This document shows positions 19,398-29,193 of a stretch of 64,000 bases of DNA, piece after piece. A model generated the notes under the pieces. That model was not told the DNA's origin. It worked only from the letters and a program-made list of their open reading frames with translations, and searched no databases. Each line of letters starts with the position of its first letter. Position 1 is the stretch's first letter. The position numbers and the translations under genes are program-made. The stretch spans positions 61,022 to 125,021 of the forward strand of contig JAFEBA010000017.1 in assembly GCA_018266105.1 (NCBI GenBank). Reading direction: 5' to 3'. Origin of the DNA: a bacterium. Its GTDB lineage: Bacteria; Vulcanimicrobiota; Xenobia; Xenobiales; JADMJV01.

Positions 19398-20396
19398 TTA
19401 TTCAGATGTAGTCATATCCAGAGCCAATCCCACCGGGTCGGCAAATCCGGTCTGAGCCCCCTGAATCCTGCGCAGGGGCGCGGGTCCCCCGTTCACGGTT
19501 TCGGGGGTATCGAAGACAAACACCGCCGCGGCGCCAGCGTCGACCACATAGAGTTCATCCTTATCGGAACGTAAAGCCATTTGCTGGGGTCGGCTGAGCT
19601 GAGTGGCAGTTCCCTGAATCATCGCCGTAGGCGCGATATTGCCGTCGATTGAATCTGAGTTATCGAATCGGATAATGGATGAAGTGCATCCCACAAAGAG
19701 CTGCTTATTGATAAATAGAAGCGATTGCGGGGCCAGTAATTTCGTATTGGTCCCAATGATGTAGCGGTTAGGCGGCACGTTGCCGTTGACCGTGGAAGCG
19801 CCATTGAAGACCAGCAGCGCCCCGGCAACCGGATCGGCCACCCAGAGACGATCGTTGGTGGTGTCCAACCAGATGGCCGAGACGCTTGTGATTTTGGTGC
19901 TGGACCCACTGAGAGTTCGCAAAGGGGCTGTAGCTCCATCAATGGTGGAGGCGCTGCCGAAGACAACCACACTGTTGCTGCCGCCGTTGGCCACGTACAG
20001 TTGGTCACGACCGGCGTCGAGCTGAACCGAAACCGGACGGCTCAACTGAGTTCCGACGCCCATGAGGCGCCGGCGAGGTGGCACCCCCTCGGACGCATTC
20101 AGCACATCTTCGAAAAAGAGAATGGAATTGTCGCCCCCGTTGGGAACGATCAGGCGTTTGCTGGTGACATCATAGGCGAGTTGTCCAGGTTGAGAGAGGT
20201 ATGTGCTGGCGCCGCGGATCCAGGTTTGGGGAAGAATGGCGCCCTCGGCTTTGCTGGCGTGCTTGAAGTGCGCGATGCTTCCGCCACCGCGATTGGCGAT
20301 GAGCAGGTCTCCTTTGCCCAGATCCTCGGCTTCCTCGGTGGAACAGCCCGCGATCAGCAAACCCGCCCCCAACAGTCCGGCCAGCAATGCCCTCAT
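19398..20396 (-). CDS. beta-propeller lipoprotein
   Basis: A 332-residue lipoprotein: a signal peptide with lipobox LLIAGCS places Cys18 as the lipidated residue. The mature part is made of six or seven repeats of the pattern (L/I)xVxxGGxNSIxxFxxA, for example RLIVPNGGDNSILFFEDV and QLYVANGGSNSVVVFGSA, which fold as a YncE/NHL-type propeller. Such proteins are usually ligand-binding scaffolds. The ligand is unknown. Confidence 0.75.
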   Translation of the reverse strand: MRALLAGLLGAGLLIAGCSTEEAEDLGKGDLLIANRGGGSIAHFKHASKAEGAILPQTWIRGASTYLSQPGQLAYDVTSKRLIVPNGGDNSILFFEDVLNASEGVPPRRRLMGVGTQLSRPVSVQLDAGRDQLYVANGGSNSVVVFGSASTIDGATAPLRTLSGSSTKITSVSAIWLDTTNDRLWVADPVAGALLVFNGASTVNGNVPPNRYIIGTNTKLLAPQSLLFINKQLFVGCTSSIIRFDNSDSIDGNIAPTAMIQGTATQLSRPQQMALRSDKDELYVVDAGAAAVFVFDTPETVNGGPAPLRRIQGAQTGFADPVGLALDMTTSE

Positions 20397-20432
20397 GAGG
20401 CCGGGTTGCGCTCCCCAATCAGCAATTCCTGT

Positions 20433-20927
20433 TTACTGCGTGACTAGAAACCAGTTGCTGAGCAGATGCCCCAGGTCCAGGTTGACCATTTCGGCCTGCA
20501 CGCGTCCGCCAGCCATCTGACCGGTCAGAGCGCCGTCATTGCTCAGGTTCAAATCCACCTGACCTCCCCCTGCCTGGCCGCGCACGAAGCCCTGATGCAG
20601 GTCGAAGTTCAGGTCAATGGGCTGGCCACCGGCGTTCCCGGTGGCTTTGTGGCAATCATAATCCACCGTCATCTGATAGCGTGCACCGTTCGCCCAACCC
20701 TCGAGCTTGACCAACTGGGGACTCCATTGCTGCTTCAGTTCCACGCTTTGGCCGTGGGCCCGCCCCGTGACCGATGTGCCTTCAGAACTCGTGCTAATCT
20801 GCACCTGATCCCCAAAACTATCGCCACTGATGGTCTGCTGACGGCGATTAAAGTTGAGGTCGGCTGTCCCGCCAGGAAATTGGCCGCGAATCCAGCCAAA
20901 CTGGGGCGTGCCCTTATGAATCATCAT
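20433..20927 (-). CDS. hypothetical beta-rich repeat protein
   Basis: A 164-residue protein made of short beta-strand repeats with the rhythm GGxxxDLNFxxxxxxxxGxxxGxxV (GGTADLNFNRR, GGQPIDLNFDLHQG, GGQVDLNLSNDG). No signal peptide or membrane segment. It lies 36 nt upstream of the propeller lipoprotein on the same strand. Not recognised; the repeats suggest a small barrel or beta-solenoid. Confidence 0.55.
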   Translation of the reverse strand: MMIHKGTPQFGWIRGQFPGGTADLNFNRRQQTISGDSFGDQVQISTSSEGTSVTGRAHGQSVELKQQWSPQLVKLEGWANGARYQMTVDYDCHKATGNAGGQPIDLNFDLHQGFVRGQAGGGQVDLNLSNDGALTGQMAGGRVQAEMVNLDLGHLLSNWFLVTQ

Positions 20928-21026
20928 CGTGTCTGGTGCTCCCTTGGGCCGGAATCTCAGGTTCCAACTCCGCCACCAGTCTATCCAGTTCGATCCATCC
21001 GGAGCTTTGCCAATTTGTAAATCGGG

Positions 21027-21506
21027 CTATTGCTTCTTGAAATTCAGGGAGGCGGAGTTGATGCAATAACGCAGTCCGGTGGGCTGGGGGCCGTCTTCAA
21101 AGACATGCCCGAGATGGCCGCCACAGTTTGCGCACTCAACCTCTACCCGCTGCATACCCCAGCTGGTATCGGTTTCCTTGAGCACGGATTTCTCTTCAGC
21201 CGGCCGCACAAAGGACGGCCAGCCCGTCCCGGATTCGAACTTATCTTCTGACTTGAACAACAGCTGACCGCAACCGGCGCAAAAATAAAGACCCGGGTCG
21301 TGGTTATTGTAGTACTGGCCAGTGAAGGCGCGCTCGGTTTCCTTGTGGCGCAAGATCTGGTATTGCTCGGGATTCAGCTGCTTCTTCCACTCCTCGTCGC
21401 TGTGAGTCACAGGAAATGAGTGCGGGCCAGGGGTCTGAGCCGAGCCGGGCTGAGCGGCGCAGCCGGCCAGCAGCAGCGCTACGGCCAGGCAAATTCGATT
21501 CCACAT
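21027..21506 (-). CDS. msrB: peptide-methionine (R)-S-oxide reductase, lipoprotein form
   Basis: A 159-residue MsrB. The start is the ATG at 21506 ([17 protein letters not shown]): this gives a signal peptide with a lipobox and Cys16. A longer reading frame would run through a tandem repeat. Two zinc-binding CxxC pairs (CAGC and CANC) and the catalytic Cys in RYCINSASL are present. It would repair oxidised methionine at the cell surface or in the periplasm. A second, cytosolic MsrB is encoded at 36086. Confidence 0.92.
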   Translation of the reverse strand: MWNRICLAVALLLAGCAAQPGSAQTPGPHSFPVTHSDEEWKKQLNPEQYQILRHKETERAFTGQYYNNHDPGLYFCAGCGQLLFKSEDKFESGTGWPSFVRPAEEKSVLKETDTSWGMQRVEVECANCGGHLGHVFEDGPQPTGLRYCINSASLNFKKQ

Positions 21507-21520
21507 GCTGTATGCTTCTC

Positions 21521-21635
21521 GCGTCTCCCCCTGGACCCCCCTCAACCTTTGTTCCAGGGGGGACTGCGTCTCCCCCTGGACCCCCCTCAACCTTTGTTCC
21601 AGGGGGGACTGCGTCTCCCCCTGGACCCCCCTCAA
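21521..21635. repeat. 45-bp tandem repeat, two full copies and a partial third
   Basis: Units at 21521-21565 and 21566-21610 are identical and a third is cut after 25 nt (21611-21635). Each unit holds an inverted repeat CCCCCTGGA/TCCAGGGGG around an 18-nt loop, so each transcript copy can form a strong hairpin. The array separates the divergent msrB and RMD1-like genes and probably carries their promoters or acts as an insulator. The unit length is a multiple of three, so frames run through on both strands, but signal-peptide evidence places msrB's start outside it. Confidence 0.9.
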
Positions 21636-21652
21636 AGGGTTATCTGGGATCG

Positions 21653-22465
21653 GTGTCCTATAAAGTCCAGGTGCCTGAAACTGCACTTCGCAAGTTGTCC
21701 ATGGTGTCTCACCATTTGGGCCGGCGCATTCGTCTGGAGGATGCAGCCCGCGCCTTTGTTGACCGCATCGTGGAAAAAGCCAAGTCCGAACTGTGCCTCA
21801 CTTTGGGGGACGGCTGGGTCTATCTGTTCGCGTTCGGCTCGGTCGTCTTCATCGACGTAGAAGCGCCCAAGGCCGAGGTCTTCACTCAAGACCTGGCCAC
21901 TTATGTCGAGGGGCAAACCGAGCACCTGAGCGATGACGTCAATGTCATCATCGATCCGAACGGCAAAGACAAAGTCCACTTTGACCGGATCGTGCTCCAA
22001 GAGGTCAATCAGCAGAAACTTCGCCTGCTGAGTCTTGTCCTGGCTCAGTCCACCACCCTCGAGCACTTTGAAAAGCAGGTTGAGGAACTGCTCGACCGGG
22101 CCGCCGCCTTCACGGACGCCATCGCATCAGGCAACACGATGCGTCACACCGTCAAAGAAATGATGGGATTTCTGGGCACCGGACTGGCCACCCGCCGTCA
22201 AATCGTCAGCAATCTGGCCATCCTCGATTCCCCCGACATCGTCTGGGAAGACCCGGCGCTGGACACGATTTTCCAGGAACATAAAGCCAATTTTGAACTG
22301 ACCAGCCGCTACCGTACCCTCGAACACAAACTGCGTCTTATCCACGAAAGCGTAGAAGTGTTGGTGGATATCAGCAACACGCGCCAGACCCACGTCCTGG
22401 AAATCGTGGTGGTCTTGCTCATCGCCGTGGAAGTCATTCTGGCCTTCATCGGTCATGGGAGGTAA
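21653..22465 (+). CDS. RMD1/DUF155-family protein
   Basis: A 270-residue protein with the layout of the RMD1/DUF155 family: an alpha/beta N-terminal domain with [18 protein letters not shown] (about residues 50-67), a long helical middle, and a single C-terminal membrane segment ([19 protein letters not shown], about residues 248-266). Eukaryotic relatives sit in mitochondrial membranes; the bacterial role is unknown. I chose the GTG at 21653, just downstream of the tandem repeat, because the longer frame translates the repeat. Confidence 0.75.
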   Translation: MSYKVQVPETALRKLSMVSHHLGRRIRLEDAARAFVDRIVEKAKSELCLTLGDGWVYLFAFGSVVFIDVEAPKAEVFTQDLATYVEGQTEHLSDDVNVIIDPNGKDKVHFDRIVLQEVNQQKLRLLSLVLAQSTTLEHFEKQVEELLDRAAAFTDAIASGNTMRHTVKEMMGFLGTGLATRRQIVSNLAILDSPDIVWEDPALDTIFQEHKANFELTSRYRTLEHKLRLIHESVEVLVDISNTRQTHVLEIVVVLLIAVEVILAFIGHGR

Positions 22466-22470
22466 GGAAA

Positions 22471-23307
22471 ATGGAATTCATTCGCTGCCAACAGCCTGGA
22501 GTGGCACGCGCCCTGGAATGGGCTGCCCAGGAGGGCTGGAACCCCGGCCAGCACGACGCGGCCACCATGTTTGCAGCCGATCCGGGTGGATTCTGGCTGG
22601 GTCAATTGGGTGACCGTCCGGTGGCCAGCCTCTCGGCGGTGCAATGGAACGACGACTTTGCCTTCATCGGCCTGTATATTGTGGTTCCCGAGGAACGAGG
22701 CAAGGGCTACGGCTGGCAGCTCTGGCAGCATGTGGTGGAAACCCACGCCGGCAAGTGCCTCGGCCTGGACGGAGTGGTGGCCCAACAGTCAAACTATGCT
22801 CGAAGCGGTTTTCAACTGGCCCACCGCAGCCTGCGTTGGGCCGGTCACGCCGGTCAGTTCACAGGGAAAAGCCCTGCGGCAGTGCCGCTGCATCAGCTCG
22901 ACCTGAACGAGCTGGCCAGACTGGATAGCGCAGTCAGCCCGGCCGATCGCCCTCAGTATTTGAAAGCCTGGCTGGAGCAGCCTCACAGTCGCTGTTGGGG
23001 CCTGGCCGAACACGGGCGCGCGGAGGGATTCGCCCTGGCCAGACCCTGCCTGACCGGCTGGAAAGTCGGTCCCTTGATCGCCAAAACACCCGATCAAGCT
23101 CGCACTCTGATGTACGCCTGCTGCGACGGCCTGGGCTCGGACACTCCCGTCTTCATAGACACACCGGAGCCGAACGCGGCGGCCCAACAGCTCTTCAGCG
23201 AGGCTGGCTTCACGGTGAGCTTTGAGGTGGCCAGGATGTATACCAAACCCGTACGCCAGCATCGGCTGGATTGGCTCTATGGCGTCACCAGCTTCGAAAT
23301 GGGTTAA
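22471..23307 (+). CDS. GNAT-family N-acetyltransferase, two-domain
   Basis: A 278-residue protein with an N-terminal GNAT domain: substrate-facing strand IGLYIVVPEERGKGYGWQLW contains the acetyl-CoA signature (R/Q)GxGxG/A at residues 75-80. The C-terminal half (about 140-278) is the second, GNAT-like domain found in YitH-type enzymes. It starts 5 nt after the RMD1-like gene and its 3' end overlaps the GH114-like lipoprotein gene by 29 nt, so the three are probably cotranscribed. The acceptor substrate is unknown. Confidence 0.8.
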   Translation: MEFIRCQQPGVARALEWAAQEGWNPGQHDAATMFAADPGGFWLGQLGDRPVASLSAVQWNDDFAFIGLYIVVPEERGKGYGWQLWQHVVETHAGKCLGLDGVVAQQSNYARSGFQLAHRSLRWAGHAGQFTGKSPAAVPLHQLDLNELARLDSAVSPADRPQYLKAWLEQPHSRCWGLAEHGRAEGFALARPCLTGWKVGPLIAKTPDQARTLMYACCDGLGSDTPVFIDTPEPNAAAQQLFSEAGFTVSFEVARMYTKPVRQHRLDWLYGVTSFEMG

Positions 23308-24148
23308 ATTTATGGTCGGCGCGGGACTGCTGGGCTGCTCTTCCCAACCTCCCGCTCCCAGCCGCTGGCAGCAGGTGGACCGCTTCGTCTGTCAGTTGCA
23401 GAACCTGGACCCGGCCCGGGTGCCCAATACCGACCTGCTGATCACCGATCCCACCCAAGATGGACGTACGCCGCTGAGCGCCTCGGAGATGGCCCGACTC
23501 AAATCGAAAAGTCCCCTCTTGCTGGGCTATCTGAGCCTGGGCGAAGCAGAAAACTATCGTCCCTACTGGCAGAAGGGCTGGAGACCGGGCCGGCCAGCCT
23601 GGTTGGGACCCAGCAATCCCGAATGGGGCGGCAACTATAAGGTCCACTACTGGGATCCCGCCTGGCACCGGCTGGTCAACCAAAACGCGGACGAAATCAT
23701 CGCTCAGGGCTTTGACGGACTCTTTCTGGACGTAGTGGATGCCTGGGAATTCTGGGAAGCCAGACGCCCCCAGGCCAAAAAAGAGATGATCCATCTGGTC
23801 GGCCTGCTGGCCGAGCACACCCGCCGCCAAAAACCTGACTTCGGCATCTTTCTCAACGGCGGTGACGGACTTCTCCAGGATCAGCGACTGCTGGAGTGCA
23901 TCACCGGAGTGGTAAAGGAAGAGATGTTCTTTGGACTGGGCGGCGATGGTCAGGCCAGTCCGCCTGAGTTCACCAGAGATTGCCAGGCTCGCCTGAAGCC
24001 GGCCGTTCAGGCCGGTAAACTGGTGCTGAGCATTGACTACACCAATGACCCGGGCCAAAAACGCCAGGCTCGCGAAAACGCGCGTAAAGCCGGCTACCTG
24101 GAGTTTATTGGAGCACGCAACCTGGATCGGATTCCGGCCGACCCCTGA
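23279..24148 (+). CDS. GH114-like endo-alpha-1,4-polygalactosaminidase, lipoprotein
   Basis: A 289-residue protein with a short signal and lipobox LLGCSS (Cys18). The body is a TIM barrel of the GH114/TM1410 type: LLGYLSLGEAENYRPYW (about residues 85-101), GFDGLFLDVVDAW with the likely catalytic Asp (about 145-157), FLNGG, and a late LVLSIDYTNDP strand. Relatives, including the hydrolase half of PelA, cleave galactosamine-rich exopolysaccharides. The ATG at 23279 lies inside the previous gene. Confidence 0.8.
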   Translation: MASPASKWVKFMVGAGLLGCSSQPPAPSRWQQVDRFVCQLQNLDPARVPNTDLLITDPTQDGRTPLSASEMARLKSKSPLLLGYLSLGEAENYRPYWQKGWRPGRPAWLGPSNPEWGGNYKVHYWDPAWHRLVNQNADEIIAQGFDGLFLDVVDAWEFWEARRPQAKKEMIHLVGLLAEHTRRQKPDFGIFLNGGDGLLQDQRLLECITGVVKEEMFFGLGGDGQASPPEFTRDCQARLKPAVQAGKLVLSIDYTNDPGQKRQARENARKAGYLEFIGARNLDRIPADP

Positions 24149-24168
24149 GCGGAAAATAAAGCGAGACT

Positions 24169-25452
24169 TTACTCCTGAGCTTCGCGCAGGGCTCGCAAGA
24201 CATTCTCCTTGAAAGCCTGATTGGGAGCCAGGTCCAAAGCCTGACGCATGTCGGCCACAGCCTGCTCCTGGTGACCCATGGTCAGATGAACAAAGCCGCG
24301 GTCCAGATAGCCCTGGGCGTATCGGGGGCTGATCTTCAAGGCGGTGGTGTAGTCCGCCAAGGCCTGATCGTACTTCTGGGTGTCCTCGTAAACCGCCGCC
24401 CTTTCCATGTAAGCGAAAAGGTATTCGTTGTTGAGACTGATGGCCTTATTCAGATCAGCTAACGCCAGGTCGTATTGCCGAGCGCCTCGGTAGACCACCC
24501 CGCGGCCGTAGTAGGGTTCAGCCAGGCTCGGATCCAGGCTGATGGCCTGGGTAAAGTCAGCAATGGCCTTGTCGTACTCTTTCAGGCCATTGTAGGCAAA
24601 ACCCCGGCCCATCCAGGCGCGCGATTCGCGAGGGGTCAGTTCGACGGCCTTGTTGTAGTCCGCCAGAGCCTTATCCCAAGTCTCCAGCTGTAGATAGACG
24701 CCACCACGCGAGGTATAGGTGAGCGAACGAGCAGGGTCCAACTCAATGGCCTTGCTGTAGTCATCACGAGCCTGAGTCCAGCGCTGGGTCATCTCGAAAA
24801 GGTAGCCACGCTCGACCCAGAAGAACGTGTTGTTCGGCTCCAGGGCAATGGCCTTGTTGAGATCCTGTTCGGACTGCTCCCACTGGCTGTTGAGCGTGTT
24901 ACAGTGAGCCCGGACATAGTAGGCCGTGGCCAGGTCCTTTTTGAGTTCGATGGCGCGGTTGGCATCCGTAAGGGCGTTACCGAAGTCGCGGAGTTCACTG
25001 TAGGCCACGCTGCGGGCGGCATAAGCCAGAGCCTGCATCGGCTCAAGCTTGAGAGCCTGGTCGCAGTCGGCAATGGCTAGCTTATATTTGCGTAGATCGT
25101 TGTAGACATAGGCGCGCTGCACGTAGTGAGCCGGATTCTTCGGTTCCAGGGCGATGGCCGCGTTCATGTCCCCCAGGGCCTGGTTGTGTTCCCCTAGCTT
25201 GGACAAAACCTGAGAACGCTCGGCCAGCATCTGTGAATGACGAGGATGGATGGTCAAAGCCATGGTCAGGTCGGTTAGAGCCTGAGAGGGTTTGCTCAGT
25301 TTCAGGTAGGCCTGAGCACGGCCCCGGTAGCTCTGCCAGGCCTTAGGATGAGCCTTCAGGTCCTGGCTGTAGCGATCCACCAGGCGCGAATAGTCTTCTG
25401 CCGCGGCCCCCAGCGAAAGAGCCAGTATCAATCCAAGCAAGCGCGTTTTCAT
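24169..25452 (-). CDS. secreted TPR-repeat protein
   Basis: A 427-residue protein with a signal peptide (MKTRLLGLILALSLGAAAE). The rest is about eleven tandem tetratricopeptide repeats with the classic spacing, for example ALTDANRAIELKKDLATAY and ALADYNKAVELTPRESRAW. TPR domains bind peptides and assemble complexes, and in PelB they hold the PelA hydrolase/deacetylase; this periplasmic set may serve similarly. It is divergent from the deacetylase gene at 25551. Confidence 0.85.
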   Translation of the reverse strand: MKTRLLGLILALSLGAAAEDYSRLVDRYSQDLKAHPKAWQSYRGRAQAYLKLSKPSQALTDLTMALTIHPRHSQMLAERSQVLSKLGEHNQALGDMNAAIALEPKNPAHYVQRAYVYNDLRKYKLAIADCDQALKLEPMQALAYAARSVAYSELRDFGNALTDANRAIELKKDLATAYYVRAHCNTLNSQWEQSEQDLNKAIALEPNNTFFWVERGYLFEMTQRWTQARDDYSKAIELDPARSLTYTSRGGVYLQLETWDKALADYNKAVELTPRESRAWMGRGFAYNGLKEYDKAIADFTQAISLDPSLAEPYYGRGVVYRGARQYDLALADLNKAISLNNEYLFAYMERAAVYEDTQKYDQALADYTTALKISPRYAQGYLDRGFVHLTMGHQEQAVADMRQALDLAPNQAFKENVLRALREAQE

Positions 25453-25550
25453 GGCCCGCCGGTTCGCCCTGAGGCCTCGAGATCCCCCTCCGGCCTGGAA
25501 GGGCCAGGATTCCATGAAGGATTCTCTTTTGCTTTGACGACCATGATTGA

Positions 25551-28500
25551 GTGCGAAAGCTCGTTCTCATCTTCTGCCTGCTGCTCGTCAGCCTCAATGC
25601 AGTGGCCGCTCCGGCCCGAAAAATGCTGGTTCTTTACAAGTCGTCGGAGAAAATCAATCCCAACGATTACGAAGTGAAATGGCACCTGGAGCCGGTTCTA
25701 AACCAGCAGGGCTGGAAGCTGACCTATCTGGACTGCGATAAAGGGCTGCCTGACGACGCAGCCATGGCTGACTATCAAGGAGTCTGCAGCTGGCATCGCA
25801 CCGCTGTCTACAAAGACCCCACCGCCTACGTGCGTTGGATGCGCTCTCAGGTGGTGTCGGGTCGCAAAATCATTGTTTTCGGGAACTTTGGCGCCTTCAC
25901 GGCCGACCAGAAGACCTGGCTCGGCAACGATGTCCTCAATGAATTCTTCCTGCCTTTTGGGCTCGACTACGCTGCCGCCTATAGCGGGGACTCTAAACAG
26001 CTCCAGGTGGTCGGCAACAGCAAGGCCACCCCCCCCACTCCGCTGAGCTACTACCTGCTATTCCGCTCCAGCAATCCCGACAACACCCCCTGGTTGACCG
26101 TCAGCCGCAAAGATTTGGAAAAAAGTGAGAGCGCCCTGGTCGTGGTCACACCTCACGGCTGCATGGTGGGCGAGACCTATGCTTATCAGATGGACGGCAA
26201 GAAGGTCCGCTGGCTGGTCGATCGGGCCAAGCTCCTGGCCGAAGCCACGGCTGCCCCCTCTGTGGCTAATCGAGTCAGCAGCGGCGGCCATCTGCTGGCC
26301 CTCTACAAGAGTAGCGAAGGCTTCGACGACAGCACGAACTACATCGCCCGTTTTCTGGCCGGGCCCCTCAAAGAACTCGGTTACACCTTTGATTGCTACG
26401 ATATTCTGAAAGGTCCGCTGCCGGCCGCCAGTATGTCCAAATACAGCGGCATCATCAGCTGGTATCAGACCGCTTCCATGGAAAATGCGGCCGCCTACTG
26501 CAACTGGCTGGCCCAGCAAATCATGGCCGGCCGCAAGGTGGTTGTGATTGGCAATCTCGGGGCTTTCCAGGAGCTGGATTCAAAGTCCAATCCACCCACA
26601 GAACGCTGGTTGCTGCCCAACGAATACAACAGCTTCCTATACCCCTTCGGGCTTGAATTCAAGGGAATGTGGACCAAAGACCCGGCTTTGCTAAAGATCA
26701 GCAGTCGCGACGCGGCCATGATCCCCTTTATGGAACAGCAATACGTAGGCCATTACTACTGGATTCAGGCCATCAACCCCGAAGACAAAGCCTATCTGGT
26801 GCTCAGCCGGAGCGACGCGAAGAACTCCGAAAGCGCCGTTGTGGTCCGCACCCCCTATGGCGGGCTGGCCCTGGAAAGTTACCTGTTCCGAGATATGAAC
26901 GGCAAAGGCGACTACCGATGGCATGTTGACATGAAACGCTTTCTGGCCGATTGCCTGACCTATAAGCCTTCCAAGCTGCCGGTGGCTTCCACCATCAAGT
27001 GGAGCCCCACCCCACTCAAGCAAATCAGCGGAGCCGAGACCCTGCCCAGAGTGGCCGGTCTTCCCAGCGGCACCACCGAGATCAAACGTCGCATTCTTGC
27101 CTTTTACCAGCGTGACCAGAAAGAAGGCAGCGAGAAAAACCGTGTCCACGACAATGTGGAAACCTTCCTCAATCACCTGGGACTGGTGGTTGATTACCGG
27201 GCCATAGAAGACGGCCTTCCCAGTAACGCTGAAATGGAACAATACCGGGGAATCATCACCTGGTTTCTGGGTGCCTCTGTGCCCGATGCCCAGGCTTACG
27301 GCGTGTGGCTCAAAGCTCAGATCGAAGCGGGCCGAAAACTGGTAATCCTGGGCGATTATGGCGCCTATCAGGACAAGAACCTGACCACCCAGGTTGACCC
27401 CTCTCCCACCTTCAAAGCCCTGGGTATTGATTGGCGTGCGGCTTCGCCGGTCAGCGGCATTCGCCTGAATCGCACCAACCTGGTCAGTATGGGACCGCCC
27501 TCCATAGAATACATGGACGAAGCCATGTGTAAGGGCGAGCACCCCATCAACCTGAGTGACAACGATTTGAAGAAGGGCTGGCCCGTCTACCTGTCGGCCA
27601 ACCCGGCCAACAAGGTCTATCTCAAGGTCAAAGATCCGGAAGGACAGATCTGCGACGCCGTGACCGTCACCCCTAATGGGGGCATCGTAGCCGGCGAATT
27701 CCTGCTTTTTGTGCCTCCGGCCATGCCTTTACGGGTTGAATCGAGCGACCCCAATCGCAACGGCCCGGCCGTTGCCGATGAAGTCGAACTGCCCGAGTTG
27801 CGCATCGACGCCTTCCGTTTTTTTGCCGAAGCTTTTCAAACCGCCGACCTGCCGCGCTGCGATGTGACCACGCTCAACGGTAGCCGCATCTTCTTTACTC
27901 ATATCGACGGCGACGCCATGCAGGGCATGTCACTGATCGACCGCGGCAGCCTGAACGCTGAAATGCTCTACCGCGAAATCTTTCAGGTCTATCAGATTCC
28001 GACCTCGGTCAGCTTTGTAACCGACAACCTGCAATTTAAGGCCACTCCTACCTATAAGCGCGAGCTGGAGGCGGCTCGCCGCATTCTGGCTCTGCCCTGG
28101 GTCGAAGCCGACTGCCACACCGTCAACCACCCCTTCAACTGGCGCCTGGGAGACCTCAAGCGAAAACCGGGCGACAACGAGGGCGGCCTGGTACGCCTGC
28201 CTCCCGACAACCACCTGGAAATTTGCGATGCCATCGACTTCACCAATCAGTTGGTGTGTCCGCCCGGCAAGCGGGTGAAGACCCTGTTCTGGTCCGGCAT
28301 GTGTAACCCCAGCGAGGAAGCCCTCAAATTCACCGATGGCATGGGCTGTTCCAATCTCAATGGTGGAGACCCGGTCTATGATTCCATTCACCCGTACCTG
28401 GTAGGCGTCTCCCCGTTATATGCCCAGGTAGAAGGTCGATATCAATTTCACACGTGTGCGGCCGGCGATTTTTACTACACCGGAGCCTGGACCAAAGACT

Positions 28501-29174
28501 ACGACGGCATGAAGCGCCTGATAGAATATTTCAATTACACAGAGGAGCCGCGCCGACTTAGGGCAATGAACCTCTACTATCACTTCTACCTGGCGGAGCG
28601 CGAATTGGGAATTGCCGGCTTGAAAATCGCCATGGACTGGGTTATGGCCCACAAACCGGCCTACCTCTTTGCTTCCAACTACGTGGACATTGTCCGCGAT
28701 ATGATCGTGGCCCGTTTGGGCCGGGACGCCCAGGGTAACATCGTGGTCAGCAACTCGGGCGCGATGCGCACGATCCGCTTTGACGATCAAAGCAAGCGTC
28801 CGGACCTGTCCAAATCAGCTGGCGTGATTGGCTACAACACGGCCGGAAATCGGCTCTATGTGCATCTGGACGACAGCAGCCTGCACCGTATCGCTCTGGC
28901 TGATAGTCCGGCCAACAATCGTCCCTATGTGGAGCGCGCTTCGCATTACATCAATAATTGGAAGCTGAACGGCAACTCGCTCAGCTTTAGCTTGAAAGGA
29001 ACCGGGCCCGCTTCGTTCTCCCTGCTGGGAATGGATCGGAACGCCGGCTATAAAGTCAGCCTGGGGGGCCAACCCGACAAGGTGGTTCGGACCGACAGCT
29101 CCGGACGACTCAATTGGGACGGCACGTTGGTCAACTATGAAGGTACGTATTCAGTCAAGATCAATAAACAGTAG
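25551..29174 (+). CDS. PelA-type polysaccharide deacetylase with three N-terminal repeats
   Basis: A 1207-residue secreted protein (signal peptide, residues 1-20). Three repeats of about 200-270 residues begin near 24, 244 and 511, each starting (L/I)LxLYKSSE or similar and containing GRKxxxxGxxGAF/Y. From about 777 follows a deacetylase domain: FTHIDGD with the likely metal/base Asp, and CHTVNHPF near 855 with the HxxxH metal pair, as in the PelA deacetylase family CE18. A C-terminal beta-sandwich is likely (about 1050-1207). It would deacetylate an aminosugar exopolysaccharide. A GTG start. Confidence 0.75.
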   Translation: MRKLVLIFCLLLVSLNAVAAPARKMLVLYKSSEKINPNDYEVKWHLEPVLNQQGWKLTYLDCDKGLPDDAAMADYQGVCSWHRTAVYKDPTAYVRWMRSQVVSGRKIIVFGNFGAFTADQKTWLGNDVLNEFFLPFGLDYAAAYSGDSKQLQVVGNSKATPPTPLSYYLLFRSSNPDNTPWLTVSRKDLEKSESALVVVTPHGCMVGETYAYQMDGKKVRWLVDRAKLLAEATAAPSVANRVSSGGHLLALYKSSEGFDDSTNYIARFLAGPLKELGYTFDCYDILKGPLPAASMSKYSGIISWYQTASMENAAAYCNWLAQQIMAGRKVVVIGNLGAFQELDSKSNPPTERWLLPNEYNSFLYPFGLEFKGMWTKDPALLKISSRDAAMIPFMEQQYVGHYYWIQAINPEDKAYLVLSRSDAKNSESAVVVRTPYGGLALESYLFRDMNGKGDYRWHVDMKRFLADCLTYKPSKLPVASTIKWSPTPLKQISGAETLPRVAGLPSGTTEIKRRILAFYQRDQKEGSEKNRVHDNVETFLNHLGLVVDYRAIEDGLPSNAEMEQYRGIITWFLGASVPDAQAYGVWLKAQIEAGRKLVILGDYGAYQDKNLTTQVDPSPTFKALGIDWRAASPVSGIRLNRTNLVSMGPPSIEYMDEAMCKGEHPINLSDNDLKKGWPVYLSANPANKVYLKVKDPEGQICDAVTVTPNGGIVAGEFLLFVPPAMPLRVESSDPNRNGPAVADEVELPELRIDAFRFFAEAFQTADLPRCDVTTLNGSRIFFTHIDGDAMQGMSLIDRGSLNAEMLYREIFQVYQIPTSVSFVTDNLQFKATPTYKRELEAARRILALPWVEADCHTVNHPFNWRLGDLKRKPGDNEGGLVRLPPDNHLEICDAIDFTNQLVCPPGKRVKTLFWSGMCNPSEEALKFTDGMGCSNLNGGDPVYDSIHPYLVGVSPLYAQVEGRYQFHTCAAGDFYYTGAWTKDYDGMKRLIEYFNYTEEPRRLRAMNLYYHFYLAERELGIAGLKIAMDWVMAHKPAYLFASNYVDIVRDMIVARLGRDAQGNIVVSNSGAMRTIRFDDQSKRPDLSKSAGVIGYNTAGNRLYVHLDDSSLHRIALADSPANNRPYVERASHYINNWKLNGNSLSFSLKGTGPASFSLLGMDRNAGYKVSLGGQPDKVVRTDSSGRLNWDGTLVNYEGTYSVKINKQ

Positions 29175-29193
29175 AAGGTAGAGTAGAGGAACT

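Noticed and set aside
21521..21635. CRISPR array
   Set aside because: The units are contiguous tandem copies without spacers, and no cas genes are present.
21416..21652. N-terminal extension of the RMD1-like protein through the 45-bp repeat
   Set aside because: It translates the tandem repeat and overlaps the msrB coding start; the family does not need it.
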